Source: an uncultured Peptococcaceae bacterium
Lineage (GTDB): Bacteria > Bacillota > Limnochordia > Darwinibacteriales > Darwinibacteriaceae
Reading direction: 5' to 3'
DNA: 33,333 nt
Assembly: GCA_937988745.1 (NCBI GenBank)
Contig: CALKAR010000160.1
Location: forward strand, 1 to 33,333
Shown: one piece after another, positions 32,142-33,333 of the stretch
Layout: every line of letters begins with the position of its first letter
Numbering within the stretch: the first letter of the stretch is position 1
The notes under the pieces: generated by a model
The model's database searches: none
What the model was told of the DNA's origin: nothing
The model's input: only the letters and a program-made list of their open reading frames with translations
Program-made: the position numbers and the translations under genes

Positions 32142-33293
32142 TTGCAGAGACGGAAGTTTGGTAAGCATGATTTTGACGTATCATTGCTCGGGTTTGGCTG
32201 CATGCGTCTGCCCACTGTGGCTGAGCCTGATCCGGACAGCCCCGTGGGAGAAATTGACCTAGAAAAGGCGGTTGAACTGCTTCGCTATGCTGTGGATAAC
32301 GGCGTAGATTATATCGATACCGCTTATACATATCATGGGGAAAAGAGCGAAGTGCTGGTAGGGTTGGCGCTTAAGGATGGCTATCGGGAGCGGGTTAAGG
32401 TGGCAACTAAGCTGCCAATGTGGAAGGTGAATGCGCCTGAGGACTGCGATGCCATTCTCAACGAGCAGCTTGATCGGCTGCAGATGGACCACATCGATAT
32501 GTACCTTCTGCATGCCCTCGGCCGGGATTCGTGGGAGAAAGCTAAGAAAATGAAGGCCTTAGAGTTCCTTGATCAGGCTAAAGCCGATGGGCGTATTAAG
32601 TATGCTGGTTTTTCTTTCCACGATGAGCTGCATGTATTTAAGGAAATCGTTGATAGTTACGATTGGGACTTCTGCCAGATTCAGCTGAACTACATGGACG
32701 AGAACTACCAGGCTGGTGTGGAAGGGCTAAAATACGCTGCCGAGAAAGGCCTCGCTGTAGTTATTATGGAACCACTGCGCGGCGGCAAGCTTGCTAAAGA
32801 TATGCCAGAAGAAGTGGATGCTTTCTTTGCTGAAACTGGATTGGGCCGCACTCCCGCCGAATGGGCGTTTCGCTGGGTGTGCAACTTCCCAGAAGTGAAG
32901 GTAGTCTTAAGCGGTATGGGGACTATGGAAGAGCTGAAGGAAAACATCGCCACCATGTCCGATGCTGCTCCTAATTCACTCAGTGACGAGGAGTTAGAGG
33001 TTATCAAGAAGGCACAGGAGTTTTTCTTGGACCGCACCAAGGTTAAATGCACCGACTGCCGCTACTGCCTGCCGTGTCCGCAGGGAGTGGAAATTCCGCG
33101 GATCTTTTCCATTTGGAACAACGCGGTTATTTACAACCGTCCCGGCGAAGGGCGCAGTCAGTATCAGCATCTGATCAAGGAGAATAAGGAAGCAGCGCAG
33201 TGCATCGCCTGCGGTCAGTGCGAATCGGTTTGCCCGCAGAATCTGCTCATTATTGATCTGCTCAAAGAAGCCGAAGCAGCTCTTGTTTCCTGA
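32142..33293 (+). CDS. Aldo/keto reductase with C-terminal 2x[4Fe-4S] ferredoxin domain
   Basis: This 383-residue cytosolic oxidoreductase has a TIM-barrel aldo/keto reductase part (about 1-285) with the catalytic set D59, Y64 (or Y62), K90 and H124 (DTAYTYHGEKSE, ATKLP, YLLHAL). The C-terminal domain carries two cysteine motifs: C303-x2-C306-x2-C309-x2-C312-P and C354-x2-C357-x2-C360-x3-C364-P. This layout belongs to the anaerobe family of ferredoxin-type aldo/keto reductases, whose physiological substrates are mostly unknown. Their clusters suggest electron transfer to or from ferredoxin. I choose TTG 32142, which begins the conserved MQRRKFG and follows AAGGGGAG. The longer upstream reading frame runs into the rmuC promoter region and is not family-like. 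Confidence 0.9.
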   Translation: MQRRKFGKHDFDVSLLGFGCMRLPTVAEPDPDSPVGEIDLEKAVELLRYAVDNGVDYIDTAYTYHGEKSEVLVGLALKDGYRERVKVATKLPMWKVNAPEDCDAILNEQLDRLQMDHIDMYLLHALGRDSWEKAKKMKALEFLDQAKADGRIKYAGFSFHDELHVFKEIVDSYDWDFCQIQLNYMDENYQAGVEGLKYAAEKGLAVVIMEPLRGGKLAKDMPEEVDAFFAETGLGRTPAEWAFRWVCNFPEVKVVLSGMGTMEELKENIATMSDAAPNSLSDEELEVIKKAQEFFLDRTKVKCTDCRYCLPCPQGVEIPRIFSIWNNAVIYNRPGEGRSQYQHLIKENKEAAQCIACGQCESVCPQNLLIIDLLKEAEAALVS

Positions 33294-33305
33294 GGAGCAC
33301 AAAAC

Positions 33306-33333
33306 AGCCCAGCTCTATGTTAAGAGCTGGGCT
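33306..33333 (+). terminator. Terminator stem after the aldo/keto reductase gene, cut at the window edge
   Basis: AGCCCAGCTCT (33306-33316) and AGAGCTGGGCT (33323-33333) form a perfect 11-base-pair stem with loop ATGTTA. The expected T-run lies beyond the window, so termination is assumed from position and stem strength. Confidence 0.75.

Overview
The window reads as chromosomal DNA of an anaerobic, sugar-using bacterium of Bacillota type. Shine-Dalgarno sites are strong (GGAGG-like), GTG and TTG starts are frequent, terminators are compact with U-tracts, and genes are packed in short operons. Several genes have clear clostridial or thermophile flavour: cellobiose phosphorylase, family-5 oligosaccharide/peptide ABC transporters, meso-diaminopimelate dehydrogenase and a ferredoxin-type aldo/keto reductase. 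Two exported proteins end in a beta-barrel-like strand with a C-terminal Phe, which suggests an outer membrane. A diderm Bacillota lineage (for example Limnochordia-like) is my best guess, held loosely. I see no rRNA, tRNA, CRISPR array, insertion sequence or phage gene.

Layout. 1-195 is the 3' end of a barrel-like protein, followed by a terminator. 339-4253 is an ABC import operon (binding protein plus two permeases, no ATPase), followed by ddh (4317-5213) and a terminator. 5322-10010 is a tight run pntAA-pntAB-pntB-aroE-aroQ, meeting a convergent HAD phosphatase (10003-10539, minus). 10723-11547 is a fructuronate reductase-like SDR with a terminator/leader-peptide arrangement just upstream. 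11686-15188 is a large repeat-bearing lipoprotein followed by a barrel-like protein. 15307-18810 is aldose 1-epimerase plus cellobiose phosphorylase. 19075-24894 is a complete ABC importer (two permeases, two ATPases, binding protein). 25037-27262 is a beta-CASP metallo-beta-lactamase nuclease fused to a degenerate serine-beta-lactamase-like domain. 27312-33293 holds ung, a lipoprotein subtilase, an ExoD-family protein (minus), rmuC (minus) and an aldo/keto reductase with two iron-sulfur motifs.

How the genes fit together. The 15-25 kb region looks like uptake and phosphorolysis of a beta-glucoside such as cellobiose: import by the ABC system, cleavage to glucose-1-phosphate plus glucose, and mutarotation of the free sugar. 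The 4.3-10 kb region groups NADP(H)-linked enzymes (Ddh, transhydrogenase, AroE).

The most unusual objects are: (1) a transhydrogenase beta subunit with two tandem nucleotide-binding domains III, both lacking the Lys-Arg-Ser motif that normally holds the NADP 2'-phosphate; (2) the beta-CASP nuclease/dead beta-lactamase fusion; (3) the repeat lipoprotein/barrel pair; and (4) the leader upstream of the SDR gene.
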